Shown piece after piece: positions 53,888-63,484 of a stretch of 64,000 bases of DNA; position 1 is the stretch's first letter; each line of letters begins with the position of its first letter. Origin of the DNA: Aurantibacter_A sp039941195 (GTDB lineage: Bacteria; Bacteroidota; Bacteroidia; Flavobacteriales; Flavobacteriaceae); the NCBI RefSeq assembly GCF_039941195.1, contig NZ_JBDVFA010000061.1, positions 1 to 64,000 on the forward strand. The letters are read 5' to 3'. The notes beneath the pieces are model-generated. The model was not told the DNA's origin. It saw nothing but the letters and a program-made list of their open reading frames with translations, and did no database searches. Both the position numbers and the translations under genes were made by a program.

Positions 53888-55855
53888 CTATTTAAAGTTA
53901 AACCAAAAGCGCACACCTTCTCCGCCTTTGTCAACATTAAGAACTGTTTGTAGTTGATTTGCCAATCTGTTCATTAAACGTAGCCCCATGGAGCTATTTG
54001 CACGTTCGTCTGTATCTTCCGGAAGCCCAACACCATTGTCGGTATATTCAAAGAAACCTTCTTCACCCTTTGTTCTTCTTAAGTGAATATAAATTTTACC
54101 ATTCTCTTCATCATTCGGAAAGGCATATTTAAAAGAGTTAGAAACTAATTCATTCAGCATTAAACCAAATGGAATAGCCCTATCGATATCTAATTCAACT
54201 CCCTCAGCATCAATGGTTATATTAATATTATGACCTCCTTTTTTGTAAACTGATTGCACACTATTAATTAAGCTTTCAATATAGCCTTGCATTTCAATTA
54301 CGGAAAGATCATCATGTTGGTACAATTTCTGGTGAATTAATGCCATTGCTTTCACCCTACTTTTACCCTCTTCAAGAGCTTCTATTGCAGCTTTACTTCT
54401 AGTGTTTTTAGTTTGCAAACTCAATAAACTAGAAACCATTTGAAGGTTATTTTTCACCCTATGATGAATTTCTTTTAACAAAGAATCTTTTTCAACAAGG
54501 GCATTTTCAATTATACCTTTTTGTTTTGCAATGAGGCGTTGATTTTTGATACTACGCATATAGGCATAAACGAGGCCTGCTAGAAAAAGTAATGTGAAAA
54601 CTAAAAATATAATTACTAAATCATTACGTTTCTCTTTAGCATCCAATTCGTTTCTACTTTGCTCTAATAATGCACGCTGATTTGAAATCATCGTTTGATT
54701 ATTTTTAAAATCTCTTCCCATAACAGATGCCAACATCTGTTTTTGTACTTCTGATTTATTTATGGCAATTGAATCGTGAATACGTAAATTTCTTTTTAGA
54801 TACTGGGTTGAATTTCTATAATCACCTGTTTTTTCATAATAGGCAGCGAATAAAACATTCTTTTTTAAAATGTCTTTAGTTCTTTTAATATCAACGTTAT
54901 CACTTAAGTAATCTGTAGCTTTTTCAAAATCCTCTAATTGAATATAGCAATCTGCAATGGCCAGAATATTTTCAATATAATCTTTTGAATATTTGCCAGC
55001 GTTGTGTTTTTTAATGAACTCTAAACTACTTTCTAATTTTGGTATGGCTAACTCATAATTTTTCATCTGAGCATAACATTTACCAATATTTCCTTCAATA
55101 ATACCTTTTAACAGCAGTCCTTTAGTTTCACTTTTCTCAGTTTTATCCAACATAAAGTCGTTGATATAAACCTCTATATAACCGAAGGCCTTTTTGTAAT
55201 TACTAAGTGCTATCGGAATAGAATTATCGAGTCTCAAAAAACTACCGACATTATTGTAAAAATCGGCTTGCGCAAATGAATCGGTATCGTCTAAGTTTGG
55301 TCTTACTTTATCAAAATAGTCATCAAATGCAGCTCTATACATTCCTAGGTTAGCATAAATATCATAGAAATATACATTCTCAATTATACCAGATTCTTTT
55401 TTCTTTTCTCGAATATTCATCTGCTCATCATACAGCTCTAACTGACCGTAAGTCTGATCCATGATATCCAATAAAACAGTTTTCTGCTCTATTTCAAGGG
55501 CATCAACATTTTTATAGACGTCTTTAGCTATTGCTAATCCCTTTTCAAAATCACCTAAATCATGATAAATTTGAGATTGTATTAATTTATAGTATCGTAT
55601 GGCCGAAGAATCCCTTTCCCTTTCCGATTCGATTTCATATTCACTTACCCTATCAAACCAATCGTATGCAGAATTCTCTTGATATCTGTTTGAAGTATTA
55701 AAGAAAAAAGTGAATCGTTCTGTGGCTCCTTCTAGTTTTATAAAGCTTTCGTATGAATTAACTTCAGGAATTTCCAAGTCCTGTCCGTACACAGATGTAA
55801 CAGATACGCTGTAAAATAGCGTTAAGCAAAAGAAATTGAAAAGTAACTTTTTCAT
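53888..55855 (-). CDS. Histidine kinase with periplasmic TPR domain (HisKA_2 type)
   Basis: The 655-residue protein has a signal peptide (about 1-24), a long TPR-like helical sensor (about 60-400), a membrane helix (about 415-437, VIIFLVFTLLFLAGLVYAY), a HisKA_2 dimer domain with phospho-acceptor His in LLKEIHHRVKNNLQM, and an ATP-binding domain with N-box LNELVSNSFKYAF and G motifs DNGVGLP and SSMGLRLM. It is the sensor partner of the LytTR regulator encoded 482 bases upstream on the same strand. Confidence 0.88.
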   Translation of the reverse strand: MKKLLFNFFCLTLFYSVSVTSVYGQDLEIPEVNSYESFIKLEGATERFTFFFNTSNRYQENSAYDWFDRVSEYEIESERERDSSAIRYYKLIQSQIYHDLGDFEKGLAIAKDVYKNVDALEIEQKTVLLDIMDQTYGQLELYDEQMNIREKKKESGIIENVYFYDIYANLGMYRAAFDDYFDKVRPNLDDTDSFAQADFYNNVGSFLRLDNSIPIALSNYKKAFGYIEVYINDFMLDKTEKSETKGLLLKGIIEGNIGKCYAQMKNYELAIPKLESSLEFIKKHNAGKYSKDYIENILAIADCYIQLEDFEKATDYLSDNVDIKRTKDILKKNVLFAAYYEKTGDYRNSTQYLKRNLRIHDSIAINKSEVQKQMLASVMGRDFKNNQTMISNQRALLEQSRNELDAKEKRNDLVIIFLVFTLLFLAGLVYAYMRSIKNQRLIAKQKGIIENALVEKDSLLKEIHHRVKNNLQMVSSLLSLQTKNTRSKAAIEALEEGKSRVKAMALIHQKLYQHDDLSVIEMQGYIESLINSVQSVYKKGGHNINITIDAEGVELDIDRAIPFGLMLNELVSNSFKYAFPNDEENGKIYIHLRRTKGEEGFFEYTDNGVGLPEDTDERANSSMGLRLMNRLANQLQTVLNVDKGGEGVRFWFNFK

Positions 55856-56074
55856 GGTTTAGTGAACGGAACAAAGCAAAACATTATATATTTCAACGCT
55901 TTGTCTTAATATTTGTTGTCGCCAAATAACGTTTTTGACATTTAATTTTCAATTAAAAACGTTGTTTTACCATGATATTCGATTTTGTTTCATTTTCATG
56001 GCAGTATTAATTGAATTCTCGATGTAATAAGTGGTCCAAGTTTTTATTTAAAAAAATAAATAGATTCTTATTGT

Positions 56075-56180
56075 AGTACAAAATTAGTGCTTCAACAAAA
56101 TTTCGTTTTCCATTTGTTGCATAAGTGCTGTTTTTTGTGGTTAGATTCCATTTCAGTACAAAAAAGTGTATTTCAACGAA
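56075..56180. repeat. Imperfect direct repeat pair
   Basis: Units 56075-56099 and 56155-56180 share AGTACAAAA, AGTG and TTCAAC in the same order with small indels, 80 bases apart. They could be paired binding sites, for example for the LytTR regulator, upstream of the kinase gene. Confidence 0.5.
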
Positions 56181-56283
56181 TATATTTACCGTTTATCGAT
56201 GAATCAATAATTATAAATATGTAATATTCTTCAAACATATACAGTATTTACCTACAAAATATGATATGGTATAATTTATTCCA

Positions 56284-56312
56284 TAAAAAAAGGTGCTTAA
56301 TAAAACACCTTT
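56284..56312 (-). terminator. Terminator after the LytTR regulator gene
   Basis: AAAGGTG (56289-56295) pairs with CACCTTT (56306-56312); read on the minus strand a T-run follows. About 25 bases past the regulator's stop. Confidence 0.7.
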
Positions 56313-56337
56313 CTTTTTATTATATATTTTAAAAAAA

Positions 56338-57096
56338 TTAAGAATTCATTGCGGAAATTATAAACTCTTTAAAATCCTTCGAAATTGGAATTAAAGTTTC
56401 ATTAATCATAATATCTTTAGAGTTAATAGCATCAATATGATCTACGTTAACGATATAAGATTTATGCGCTCTGTAAAATTTATTCTTTGGTAATTTTTCT
56501 AAATAATCTTTAAGGGGTGAACGAACTAAAAACTTCTTATCAATTGTATTAACCTCTAAGTAAACGTTATCTGCTTTTATAAACTGAATATCACCAAACT
56601 GAATTCTATAATACAGATGTTGTTTTTTTACAAAAATAGAATCTTTTAATACCGCATTAGACATAGGACCATCAGCAACAGCAGCTGGCGCACTTTCACC
56701 ATTTTCACCTTTTGGTGATTGTATAAAATTAGAAAGCGCAATTTCAATGGAAGTATATAAATCTTGTTGTTCAAATGGTTTTACCAAATATCCATTTGGT
56801 TTAACAGTTTTGGCATTTTCAACTGTAGCACGATCCGAGTTAGATGTAACGAAAATAAAAGGGATATCGTAATTTTCTCGAATATGCTTACCAAGATCAA
56901 TACCTGTTTTATCAGAAGCAAGTATAATATCTATTAAAACAAGATCAACTTCTTTTGTTTTTAATACTTCTTCTGCCTGTTCATAGACAATAACATTATC
57001 AACAATTTCATAGCCAATCTCTTCAAGCATAGATTGCATATCATCTGCGATGATAACATTGTCTTCAACGATAAGAATTCTAATTGGTTGTTCCAA
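56338..57096 (-). CDS. LytTR-type response regulator
   Basis: A 252-residue two-domain regulator. The receiver has phospho-acceptor Asp56 (VLIDII), acidic EDN at 11-13 and Lys106 (LVKPF). A linker (about 120-150) leads to a LytTR DNA-binding domain (about 150-250) with FIKADNVYLEV and FYRAHKSYIVNVDHI. It probably binds a direct repeat upstream of its targets. It is paired with the TPR histidine kinase downstream. menA lies just upstream, 24 bases away on the same strand. Confidence 0.9.
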   Translation of the reverse strand: MEQPIRILIVEDNVIIADDMQSMLEEIGYEIVDNVIVYEQAEEVLKTKEVDLVLIDIILASDKTGIDLGKHIRENYDIPFIFVTSNSDRATVENAKTVKPNGYLVKPFEQQDLYTSIEIALSNFIQSPKGENGESAPAAVADGPMSNAVLKDSIFVKKQHLYYRIQFGDIQFIKADNVYLEVNTIDKKFLVRSPLKDYLEKLPKNKFYRAHKSYIVNVDHIDAINSKDIMINETLIPISKDFKEFIISAMNS

Positions 57097-57120
57097 GATA
57101 TAGGGCGTTTAGGTGGTTAG

Positions 57121-58041
57121 TTAGCATTTAAATTTAGTTTTTATAATAACAGCTGAAAAAATCAGTACAGCCAAGAAAAATGTGCTTAACGCCAATTTCT
57201 TAAGCTCCGGGTCTAACAATACTGGTTCTTTGATATTATACACCTTAAACAAATGTACGAAAATCAACACAAATGCAATTATAGGCAAGTATAGTAGCCA
57301 ATTATTAAAGCTTATACCCATAAAAACAACCGTACAGAGAAAAGAAATTAGCACTAATGAATAATGGTATTTCTTTCCATTTTCAAACCCCATCAATACT
57401 ACTAACGTATTCTTTTGAGATTTCTTATCAGTTTCATAATCTCTTAGGTTATTTAAATTTAATACTGCTGTACAAAGCAGTCCAATTGCTATTGCGGGCA
57501 ATATTGATATTAGTGTAATAAATTTTGTATACAGAAACATTGAGCCTAACACTGCGAGCATTCCGAAAAATAAAAAGACAAACAAATCGCCAAGTCCTTT
57601 ATAACCATATGCAGTATCGCCAACGGTATATTTTATTGCTGCCCAAATACTCAAGAATCCTAAAACCGAAAATAGTAGTATATATTCAAGCTTTTCATTA
57701 CCAAATGCTGTGAATACCAAAAAACCAACAAAAACTAAACTTATTAAAATTGAAATGATAATTCCATTTTTCAATTCTTTTCGCGATAACAAGCCAGCTT
57801 GTAATGCTCTTTTAGGGCCAATCCTGGTATCATTATCGGTACCTTTTACTCCATCGCCATAATCGTTAGCAAAATTCGAAGTAATTTGAAATCCTATTGT
57901 AGTCAGTAGCGCAAGAGTGAATACTAATGAATCACTTTTACCATGATACTTTGCAAGAGCAGTACCAACAATAATTCCAGATACAGAAAGCGGTAATGTA
58001 CGTAACCTAGCGGCATTTAACCATGCCTTAATTTTTGTCAA
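57121..58041 (-). CDS. menA: 1,4-dihydroxy-2-naphthoate polyprenyltransferase
   Basis: MenA attaches the isoprenoid tail to DHNA in the inner membrane. The 306-residue protein has about eight or nine membrane segments and the two diphosphate-binding Asp motifs: NDYGDGVKGTDND (about 58-70) and NNLRDYETDKKSQK (about 197-210). The LRTLPLSVSGIIVG start is typical of bacterial MenA. It overlaps no neighbour but is 2 bases from the SPOR gene, in the same direction. Confidence 0.9.
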   Translation of the reverse strand: MTKIKAWLNAARLRTLPLSVSGIIVGTALAKYHGKSDSLVFTLALLTTIGFQITSNFANDYGDGVKGTDNDTRIGPKRALQAGLLSRKELKNGIIISILISLVFVGFLVFTAFGNEKLEYILLFSVLGFLSIWAAIKYTVGDTAYGYKGLGDLFVFLFFGMLAVLGSMFLYTKFITLISILPAIAIGLLCTAVLNLNNLRDYETDKKSQKNTLVVLMGFENGKKYHYSLVLISFLCTVVFMGISFNNWLLYLPIIAFVLIFVHLFKVYNIKEPVLLDPELKKLALSTFFLAVLIFSAVIIKTKFKC

Positions 58042-58043
58042 AA

Positions 58044-58646
58044 CTAATAGGGATCTTCTATTTGAATTCGTTTTCCATCTTTATAAGAGGCAACAAATGC
58101 ATCTTGGAAACCTATATCCACAAGTTCTGCTCTAAATTTTTGTGCTTCCTCTAATGTGCCAAAATTACCTAGAGAATACGAATAAAACGGATTTGTTTTT
58201 ACAAACAATGTATTTGTCAAGGCCTCAGAAGCTAATGCTACATTATTATCCACAAACGACTTTACTTGTACTGAATATATTGTTTCTTTTTCCAAGAACT
58301 TTTTGGCTAAATAAAAGTCATTAACCAAACTAAGTTCTTCATTTTGCTGTTTTAAATTATCGATACGAGATTTTATTGCATCCAAACTATCTATTGAAAC
58401 TAAAAGATTGTTTTGTTGTTCAAAAGAATTCTTATTCATGCTTAATCCTGCCGTTAAACCTGTTACAGCCAAAGTACCTGCCAAAAACAATGCTGTAATT
58501 CCACCAAGAACGTTACGTTGAATTTTACTAGTTTTCAACTCTTTGTTCTTGATTTTTATTTGATCTAACAATCGCTCGTTAATAATCTGAGCTTTATCTA
58601 TATCCTTGTGCAATTCTAATAAATCGCTTTCTTCTATAAAAGGCAT
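58044..58646 (-). CDS. Membrane protein with C-terminal SPOR-like domain
   Basis: The 200-residue protein has an N-terminal charged helical region (about 1-45), a membrane segment (about 48-68, LGGITALFLAGTLAVTGLTAGL), a coiled-coil-like stretch (about 80-110) and about 75 residues ending YSYSLGNFGTLEEAQKFRAELVDIGFQDAFVASY, which follow the SPOR pattern (peptidoglycan-binding, septal). This suggests an envelope or division role. It occupies the place where menB might be expected next to menA. Confidence 0.65.
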   Translation of the reverse strand: MPFIEESDLLELHKDIDKAQIINERLLDQIKIKNKELKTSKIQRNVLGGITALFLAGTLAVTGLTAGLSMNKNSFEQQNNLLVSIDSLDAIKSRIDNLKQQNEELSLVNDFYLAKKFLEKETIYSVQVKSFVDNNVALASEALTNTLFVKTNPFYSYSLGNFGTLEEAQKFRAELVDIGFQDAFVASYKDGKRIQIEDPY

Positions 58647-58826
58647 GTTTACAGGGTTTTACAGGGTTCCATATAAAGTTAACCAAATAACATCAATGTT
58701 TTTCAATTTGGGTAACAGAATGTTGTAAAAGTAAAAATTTTAGTGGTAAAACCTAATTAATTCGTGGTCAATTAAATTTAAAAATTAGATATTCTTTTAA
58801 ACCCTGTATTTAAGACAATTACGTAC

Positions 58827-59657
58827 TTAAATTAAATAAACACCGTCTTCTTTTATTTCTATTTTTCGAGCTTTGTATAATACTCCAATTCCTTTTTTAA
58901 AAGATTTTTTACTCATTTGAAGTACTTTAGAAATATCCTGCGGATTCGATTTATCATGCAATGGTAAAAAACCATTTCGTTCAACTATTTTATTAAGAAT
59001 TTTTTCTGCAGTTGGCTCTAAACTACCAACTCCTAATGGCTGTAATGAAACATCAATTTTATTATCGGGCCTTATATTTTTTATGTAACCTATAATTTTA
59101 TCGCCAATAGCAATTTTCTGAAAAACCTCATTATCATAAACAAGACCTTTATGCGTATTATTAATTATTACTTCCCAACCTAAATCGGTTAAACGGGTAA
59201 CTATTAAATCTACTTTATCACCATTGCCAATCGTTAAATTTTCATTTTCCAGAAAACGTTCTAATTTATTTGACCCAACAAGTCGAAAAGTTTTTTCATC
59301 GAGATAACAGTAGACCACGTACCATTGATCTTCTTTCATTTTATCGCGTTGTTCACTGAACGGAACTAATAAGTGCTTTTCCAAACCCCAGTCCAAAAAA
59401 GCGCCAAATTGGTTTACTTCAGCCACGCGTAACAAACTAAAAGTATTTCGCTTTATAAAGGGGTCGATATTTGTAGAAACTGGTCTTTCCTCATGATCTA
59501 GGTAACAAAACACACGAAGCATATCCCCTATTGCATATGTTTCTGGTACATATTTATTTGGCAATAAGATTTCTGTTCCACCTTCACTACCTAAAAAAAG
59601 TCCGACACTGGTGTCTCTTAAGATTTCCAGTTCATTATAATTACCCAATTCGATCAT
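58827..59657 (-). CDS. S1-domain RNA-binding protein, CvfB-like
   Basis: A 276-residue protein with three S1-like OB-fold units (GLFLGSEGGTEILLPN, FGAFLDWGLEKHLLVPFSEQ, GLVYDNEVFQKIAIGDKIIGYI) and a C-terminal winged-helix segment (LQMSKKSFKKGIGVLYKARKI). This is the CvfB architecture; CvfB binds RNA and affects gene regulation in Gram-positive bacteria. The job in Bacteroidota is not established. It lies alone between two terminators. Confidence 0.85.
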   Translation of the reverse strand: MIELGNYNELEILRDTSVGLFLGSEGGTEILLPNKYVPETYAIGDMLRVFCYLDHEERPVSTNIDPFIKRNTFSLLRVAEVNQFGAFLDWGLEKHLLVPFSEQRDKMKEDQWYVVYCYLDEKTFRLVGSNKLERFLENENLTIGNGDKVDLIVTRLTDLGWEVIINNTHKGLVYDNEVFQKIAIGDKIIGYIKNIRPDNKIDVSLQPLGVGSLEPTAEKILNKIVERNGFLPLHDKSNPQDISKVLQMSKKSFKKGIGVLYKARKIEIKEDGVYLI

Positions 59658-59692
59658 TCTACAAAGGTATGTTTAAATTTAAGGGCACAAAA

Positions 59693-59722
59693 AAACCGTC
59701 AAACAAAAGCTTGACGGTTTTA
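59693..59722 (-). terminator. Terminator after the DUF2853 gene
   Basis: AAAACCGTCAA (59693-59703) pairs with TTGACGGTTTT (59712-59722), 8-base loop; on the minus strand it ends in a run of T. It lies 15 bases past the DUF2853 stop. Confidence 0.8.
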
Positions 59723-59737
59723 ATAACTTATTAAAAT

Positions 59738-60085
59738 TTACTTGTTATATACTGCAGCCTTATTAAAGTGCTTGCATAACATGTAATAAATTACAGCGCG
59801 ATGCTTATTTCTATTTGAAGAGCCATAAGTATCCATAACGCTATTTATAGCTTCCATTAATTTAGGACTATCATCTAGACCTAATTTTTTCAACAAATAG
59901 TTTTTCTTAACTGTTTCCAATTCTTTTGGATCTCCTCCAGATACTTTAGATGCATCAAGATTGTAAATAGCGGGGCCTAAACCAATTGTTACTTTTGTTA
60001 AAAGATCCATATCTGGTGTTTCACCAAATTTGTCTTTGATATCAGCAACATACTTTACGATTAAATCGTCTCTTTTTGAACTCAT
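59738..60085 (-). CDS. DUF2853 family protein
   Basis: A 115-residue cytosolic protein with the DUF2853 pattern: KRDDLIVKYVADIKDKFGE at the start, LTKVTIGLGPAIYNLDASKVSGGDPKELETVKKNYL, and a C-terminal helix NRHRAVIYYML-like. Function unknown. It lies 53 bases from menD on the same strand. Confidence 0.85.
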   Translation of the reverse strand: MSSKRDDLIVKYVADIKDKFGETPDMDLLTKVTIGLGPAIYNLDASKVSGGDPKELETVKKNYLLKKLGLDDSPKLMEAINSVMDTYGSSNRNKHRAVIYYMLCKHFNKAAVYNK

Positions 60086-60137
60086 AATTAAAGTGTTTAA
60101 TAAATGTTTATAGTAATATGTTAATAGTTATGGACTG

Positions 60138-61889
60138 CTAAGATATGAAATCGAAATAATTGAGCAAAATTTCATTGTTGATAGATTTAGGAGTTTTTAT
60201 CTCCATAACCTTAGGTTTTTCTGATGCTTTAAAAAAATCATGAAGCTCATTTTGTAAGTTTTCCACATTATTTGTAGTAAAAAAATCTAAACCATACAAA
60301 CCACATAAATGGGAAATATCAAGTTTTTGTGGAGTTTCAAAATAAGTTTCAAAATTTGCTGTTTCTCGATGACCAGGAAGTATTCTAAAAATTCCACCAC
60401 CTTCATTATTAATTACAATTACTCTGAAATTTTTTTGAATATAATTATTCCATAAACCATTACTGTCATATAAAAAACTTAAATCCCCTGTAATTAAGAG
60501 TGTTGGTGATCTACTGTAAACAGCGGCGCCAACTGCTGTCGACACGCTACCATCAATACCACTTGTACCTCTATTACAAAAAACGGTTAAGGACGTATTT
60601 AAATCAAAAAGTTGGGCATAGCGCACAGTGGAGCTATTGGACAATTGCAATTGATATGAATTAGGTATACTTTCCAATATTTGTTTAAAAGCGAACATAT
60701 CAGAAAATGGTATAGTTTTTAAATATTCTTCACGTTTAAATTCGTAATGTTTTTTTCGCGCATTCCAATATTCAAAATAACTTACCTGCTTCGGTTTTAT
60801 GTGTCCAATAAAACTCTTAAAAAAGCTGTTTGGGTGTGTTTTAAAATGATGAGTTAAGCTAAAAAAAGTATCATTCGCTTTTTTAGAATTTATGTGCCAA
60901 TGGTGCTCCGGTTTATAATTTCTTAGAAAAGCTTTAATTTTTTTAGATACGATTAGGCCTCCAAACGAAAGCAGTATATTAGGTTGTAGTGCATTAAAAA
61001 GTGCTTCTTTATTCTCAGATTTTTCAATCGGCGCTATGATACTATCTATACTAGTAAAAAATCTACTATGATGTAAATTAGACGTGGTTTCAGTTAAAAA
61101 AATAACCGAATCATCTGCCGCTAAAATATCAAGATAACTTTGTTCAATATCATTCGGTGGATTAGTACCAACCAATACCATTTTGCGATTCGATTTATTC
61201 CATATCGAAATAAACGCACATAAATCTTCATCTCGTTCCAAAGTTTTTACCGACAACCTATCATTCAAAGATTCCTTCTTCACCATAACCATATCATATA
61301 ACGGTTCTTCAAAAGGTATATTGATATGAACAGGTATGGCAGAATTACTTGCCATAGTCAATGCCTTTTCAACCTCAGTACTATTAAATTCAAATACTTT
61401 ACGCTGAGCACGTTCAACAGTATCGTCATTAATAAGTTCTGGAGCATATTTTAGAATACGATTGGTAGCATGTGATACATCCAATTTTAGATTTGCAGAA
61501 TACCCAATATGTCTGTCAAAAACATTGTCTTGTCGTATTGTTTGACCATCACCGATATCTATTTTATATCCGGGCCGATCTGCAGAAATCAACACGAGTG
61601 GAATATCGCTATAAAAAGCTTCAGCAACTGCCGGATAATAATTTAATAGCGCACTCCCAGAAGTACATATAGCAGCGACAGGTTCTCTCAATTGCTGGGC
61701 CAAACCCATAGCAAAGAATGCCGCACAGCGCTCATCCACAATACTAAAACATTTAAAAAAAGAATCTTCGGTAAAACTTAATGTAAGTGGTGCATTTCTT
61801 GAACCTGGTGATATTACAATGTTCCTAATGCCATAGCGTTTACATTCTTGAACTAATAGTTGAGCAGACGGTATACTTGATTGTTCCAT
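60138..61889 (-). CDS. menD: SEPHCHC synthase (menaquinone)
   Basis: MenD condenses isochorismate with alpha-ketoglutarate using thiamine diphosphate. The frame opens at ATG 61913, but ATG 61889 gives 583 residues and a natural start (MEQSSIPSAQLLVQECKRYG). Present are NIVISPGSRNAPLTLSF, ERCAAFFAMGLAQ, and the C-terminal TPP loop GDLSFLYDSNGLWNN (GDxS/N). It follows menF by 58 bases with the same direction. Confidence 0.92.
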   Translation of the reverse strand: MEQSSIPSAQLLVQECKRYGIRNIVISPGSRNAPLTLSFTEDSFFKCFSIVDERCAAFFAMGLAQQLREPVAAICTSGSALLNYYPAVAEAFYSDIPLVLISADRPGYKIDIGDGQTIRQDNVFDRHIGYSANLKLDVSHATNRILKYAPELINDDTVERAQRKVFEFNSTEVEKALTMASNSAIPVHINIPFEEPLYDMVMVKKESLNDRLSVKTLERDEDLCAFISIWNKSNRKMVLVGTNPPNDIEQSYLDILAADDSVIFLTETTSNLHHSRFFTSIDSIIAPIEKSENKEALFNALQPNILLSFGGLIVSKKIKAFLRNYKPEHHWHINSKKANDTFFSLTHHFKTHPNSFFKSFIGHIKPKQVSYFEYWNARKKHYEFKREEYLKTIPFSDMFAFKQILESIPNSYQLQLSNSSTVRYAQLFDLNTSLTVFCNRGTSGIDGSVSTAVGAAVYSRSPTLLITGDLSFLYDSNGLWNNYIQKNFRVIVINNEGGGIFRILPGHRETANFETYFETPQKLDISHLCGLYGLDFFTTNNVENLQNELHDFFKASEKPKVMEIKTPKSINNEILLNYFDFIS

Positions 61890-61946
61890 AAGTGTTGAAC
61901 GAATTCCACACAAAAATACGACCCAAGTTTATGCTACCCAAAAATA

Positions 61947-62984
61947 TTAATTGGAAAGCACGCGCAACATGGTACGGCTCTTATTAACCGTTTCTTGCCA
62001 TTCTTTTTCAGGATTAGAATCTTTAGTAACTCCTCCCCCAACATAAATTTTAAATATATTTTCAATTTTTTGCATACATCTAAGATTAACATATAATGTG
62101 GTTAATTTAGAATCGTTAAAATTTAATTCCCCTAAATAGCCTGCGTAAAACTCACGGTCATACGATTCATTATTTAAAATATATTGCATCGTTTCTTTTT
62201 TCGGAAATCCACAAACCGCCGGTGTCGGATGCAAGGCACTTATAATTTCTTGTAATTTATTTGATTTTAAAACTCCCGTTATTTTTGTTCTTAGATGAAG
62301 TAATTCTCCAGCCCTAATAGTTTCTAATTCTGATTTTTGCAGATTATCAACTTTATCATCCAACGCATTTATAATAAAATCAGTAACTAACGCTTGTTCA
62401 TCAATTTCCTTAGACCCCCAATTCGGCTTAGATACTCTTTGATAAGGCATAGTACCAGCCAAAGACATTGTTGTGATTACCGCTTTATTGGTTTGTAACA
62501 AAATTTCAGGAGTTGCACCTAACCATAATCCAACTTTTGGATGGTACCACAAATAGCAAAATGCATTTTTATAAATTGACACTATTCTTTTAAAAAGTGT
62601 AATGGGTGAAGTCGTGTTTTCTACAGTGAGACTACGAGATAAAACTACCTTCCGAAATTGACCAGATTCAATTTCATTAATTGTTTTTTTTAGTAATGCT
62701 ATATAAGAATTACGTTGGGAATCGGAATTAATTTCAGAATCAATAGTATTAACTTTTAAAGTTACACTTGAGAATTCTTCGCTATAACTTTCATCGCTTT
62801 TAATAATTATGGGGTCCGTTTTCGATTCAAATGGTGCAAATACAAATCCGGTTTCACTAAAATCTATTACGTTATTAAGTGCATCATCATTTTGTAGTAT
62901 AGCAAGAATTTCTGACTCTTTTGATTTACTATAAACCACAAACGGAAGCTCAGCACTTAACTGTTTTTCAATACGTTGCCACAT
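61947..62984 (-). CDS. menF: Isochorismate synthase
   Basis: MenF converts chorismate to isochorismate. The frame starts at 63005, overlapping the upstream stop, but ATG 62984 begins one base after that stop region and gives 345 residues (MWQRIEKQLSAEL). The chorismate-binding C-terminal two-thirds show VVLSRSL, WLGATPEILLQ, MSLAGTMPYQ, ALHPTPAVCGFP and REFYAGYLGELN. A salicylate or anthranilate synthase role is less likely because menD follows. Confidence 0.9.
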   Translation of the reverse strand: MWQRIEKQLSAELPFVVYSKSKESEILAILQNDDALNNVIDFSETGFVFAPFESKTDPIIIKSDESYSEEFSSVTLKVNTIDSEINSDSQRNSYIALLKKTINEIESGQFRKVVLSRSLTVENTTSPITLFKRIVSIYKNAFCYLWYHPKVGLWLGATPEILLQTNKAVITTMSLAGTMPYQRVSKPNWGSKEIDEQALVTDFIINALDDKVDNLQKSELETIRAGELLHLRTKITGVLKSNKLQEIISALHPTPAVCGFPKKETMQYILNNESYDREFYAGYLGELNFNDSKLTTLYVNLRCMQKIENIFKIYVGGGVTKDSNPEKEWQETVNKSRTMLRVLSN

Positions 62985-62985
62985 A

Positions 62986-63408
62986 TTACTTTTTCGGTAA
63001 GGCAATGGTTGATAGTCTACACGATGATATTAATTTACCATCGCTATCTACAACTTTTACATCCCACAATTGTGTAGTTCTACCCATATGTATGGCGGTA
63101 GCAGTAGCATAAATTACACCATCTCTAATACCCCCAACATGATTCGCAGTAATTTGCGTTCCACGTATCATCGCATCCTTTGTATTTAAGAAAATATGAG
63201 CAGCAACACTACCAACACTTTCTGCCAAAGCTGCGGTAGCTCCCCCATGCAAAACGCCATCCGGTTGATGAACTGCAGGAGTTACGGGCATTTTAGCAGT
63301 TAGATAATTTTCACCAACATCTACATACTCAATACCCAAAGTTTCCATAAAAGTATTTTTTGTGGATTCGTTACAGATTTTAAGTATCTTCTCTTGGAAT
63401 TCATTCAT
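62986..63408 (-). CDS. menI: Hotdog-fold thioesterase, DHNA-CoA thioesterase-like
   Basis: The frame opens at 63477; ATG 63408 gives 140 residues, the usual length (MNEFQEKILKICNEST). The hotdog signature is VHQPDGVLHGGATAALAESVGS with the catalytic Glu of the AESVGS turn, and IRGTQITANHVGGIRDG follows. PaaI/YbgC-like proteins in men operons act as the DHNA-CoA thioesterase MenI. It is the first gene of menI-menF-menD. Confidence 0.8.
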   Translation of the reverse strand: MNEFQEKILKICNESTKNTFMETLGIEYVDVGENYLTAKMPVTPAVHQPDGVLHGGATAALAESVGSVAAHIFLNTKDAMIRGTQITANHVGGIRDGVIYATATAIHMGRTTQLWDVKVVDSDGKLISSCRLSTIALPKK

Positions 63409-63484
63409 AAAATTGAATTTTTGTAAAAATACTATTACCATCTGAAATATATTCAAGTCGAGCCTGGCAATTTGCAATTAAAAT

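Larger units (their letters stand above)
55856..56337. other. 482-base region between regulator and kinase genes
   Basis: No gene is seen. It holds the regulator's terminator (56284-56312), a pair of imperfect direct repeats of about 25 bases (56075-56099 and 56155-56180, both AGTACAAAA...AGTG...TTCAAC), and an inverted repeat AACGTTTTT / AAAAACGTT (55928-55936, 55955-55963) 72 bases before the kinase start. No strong -7/-33 pair was found by eye. Confidence 0.5.
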
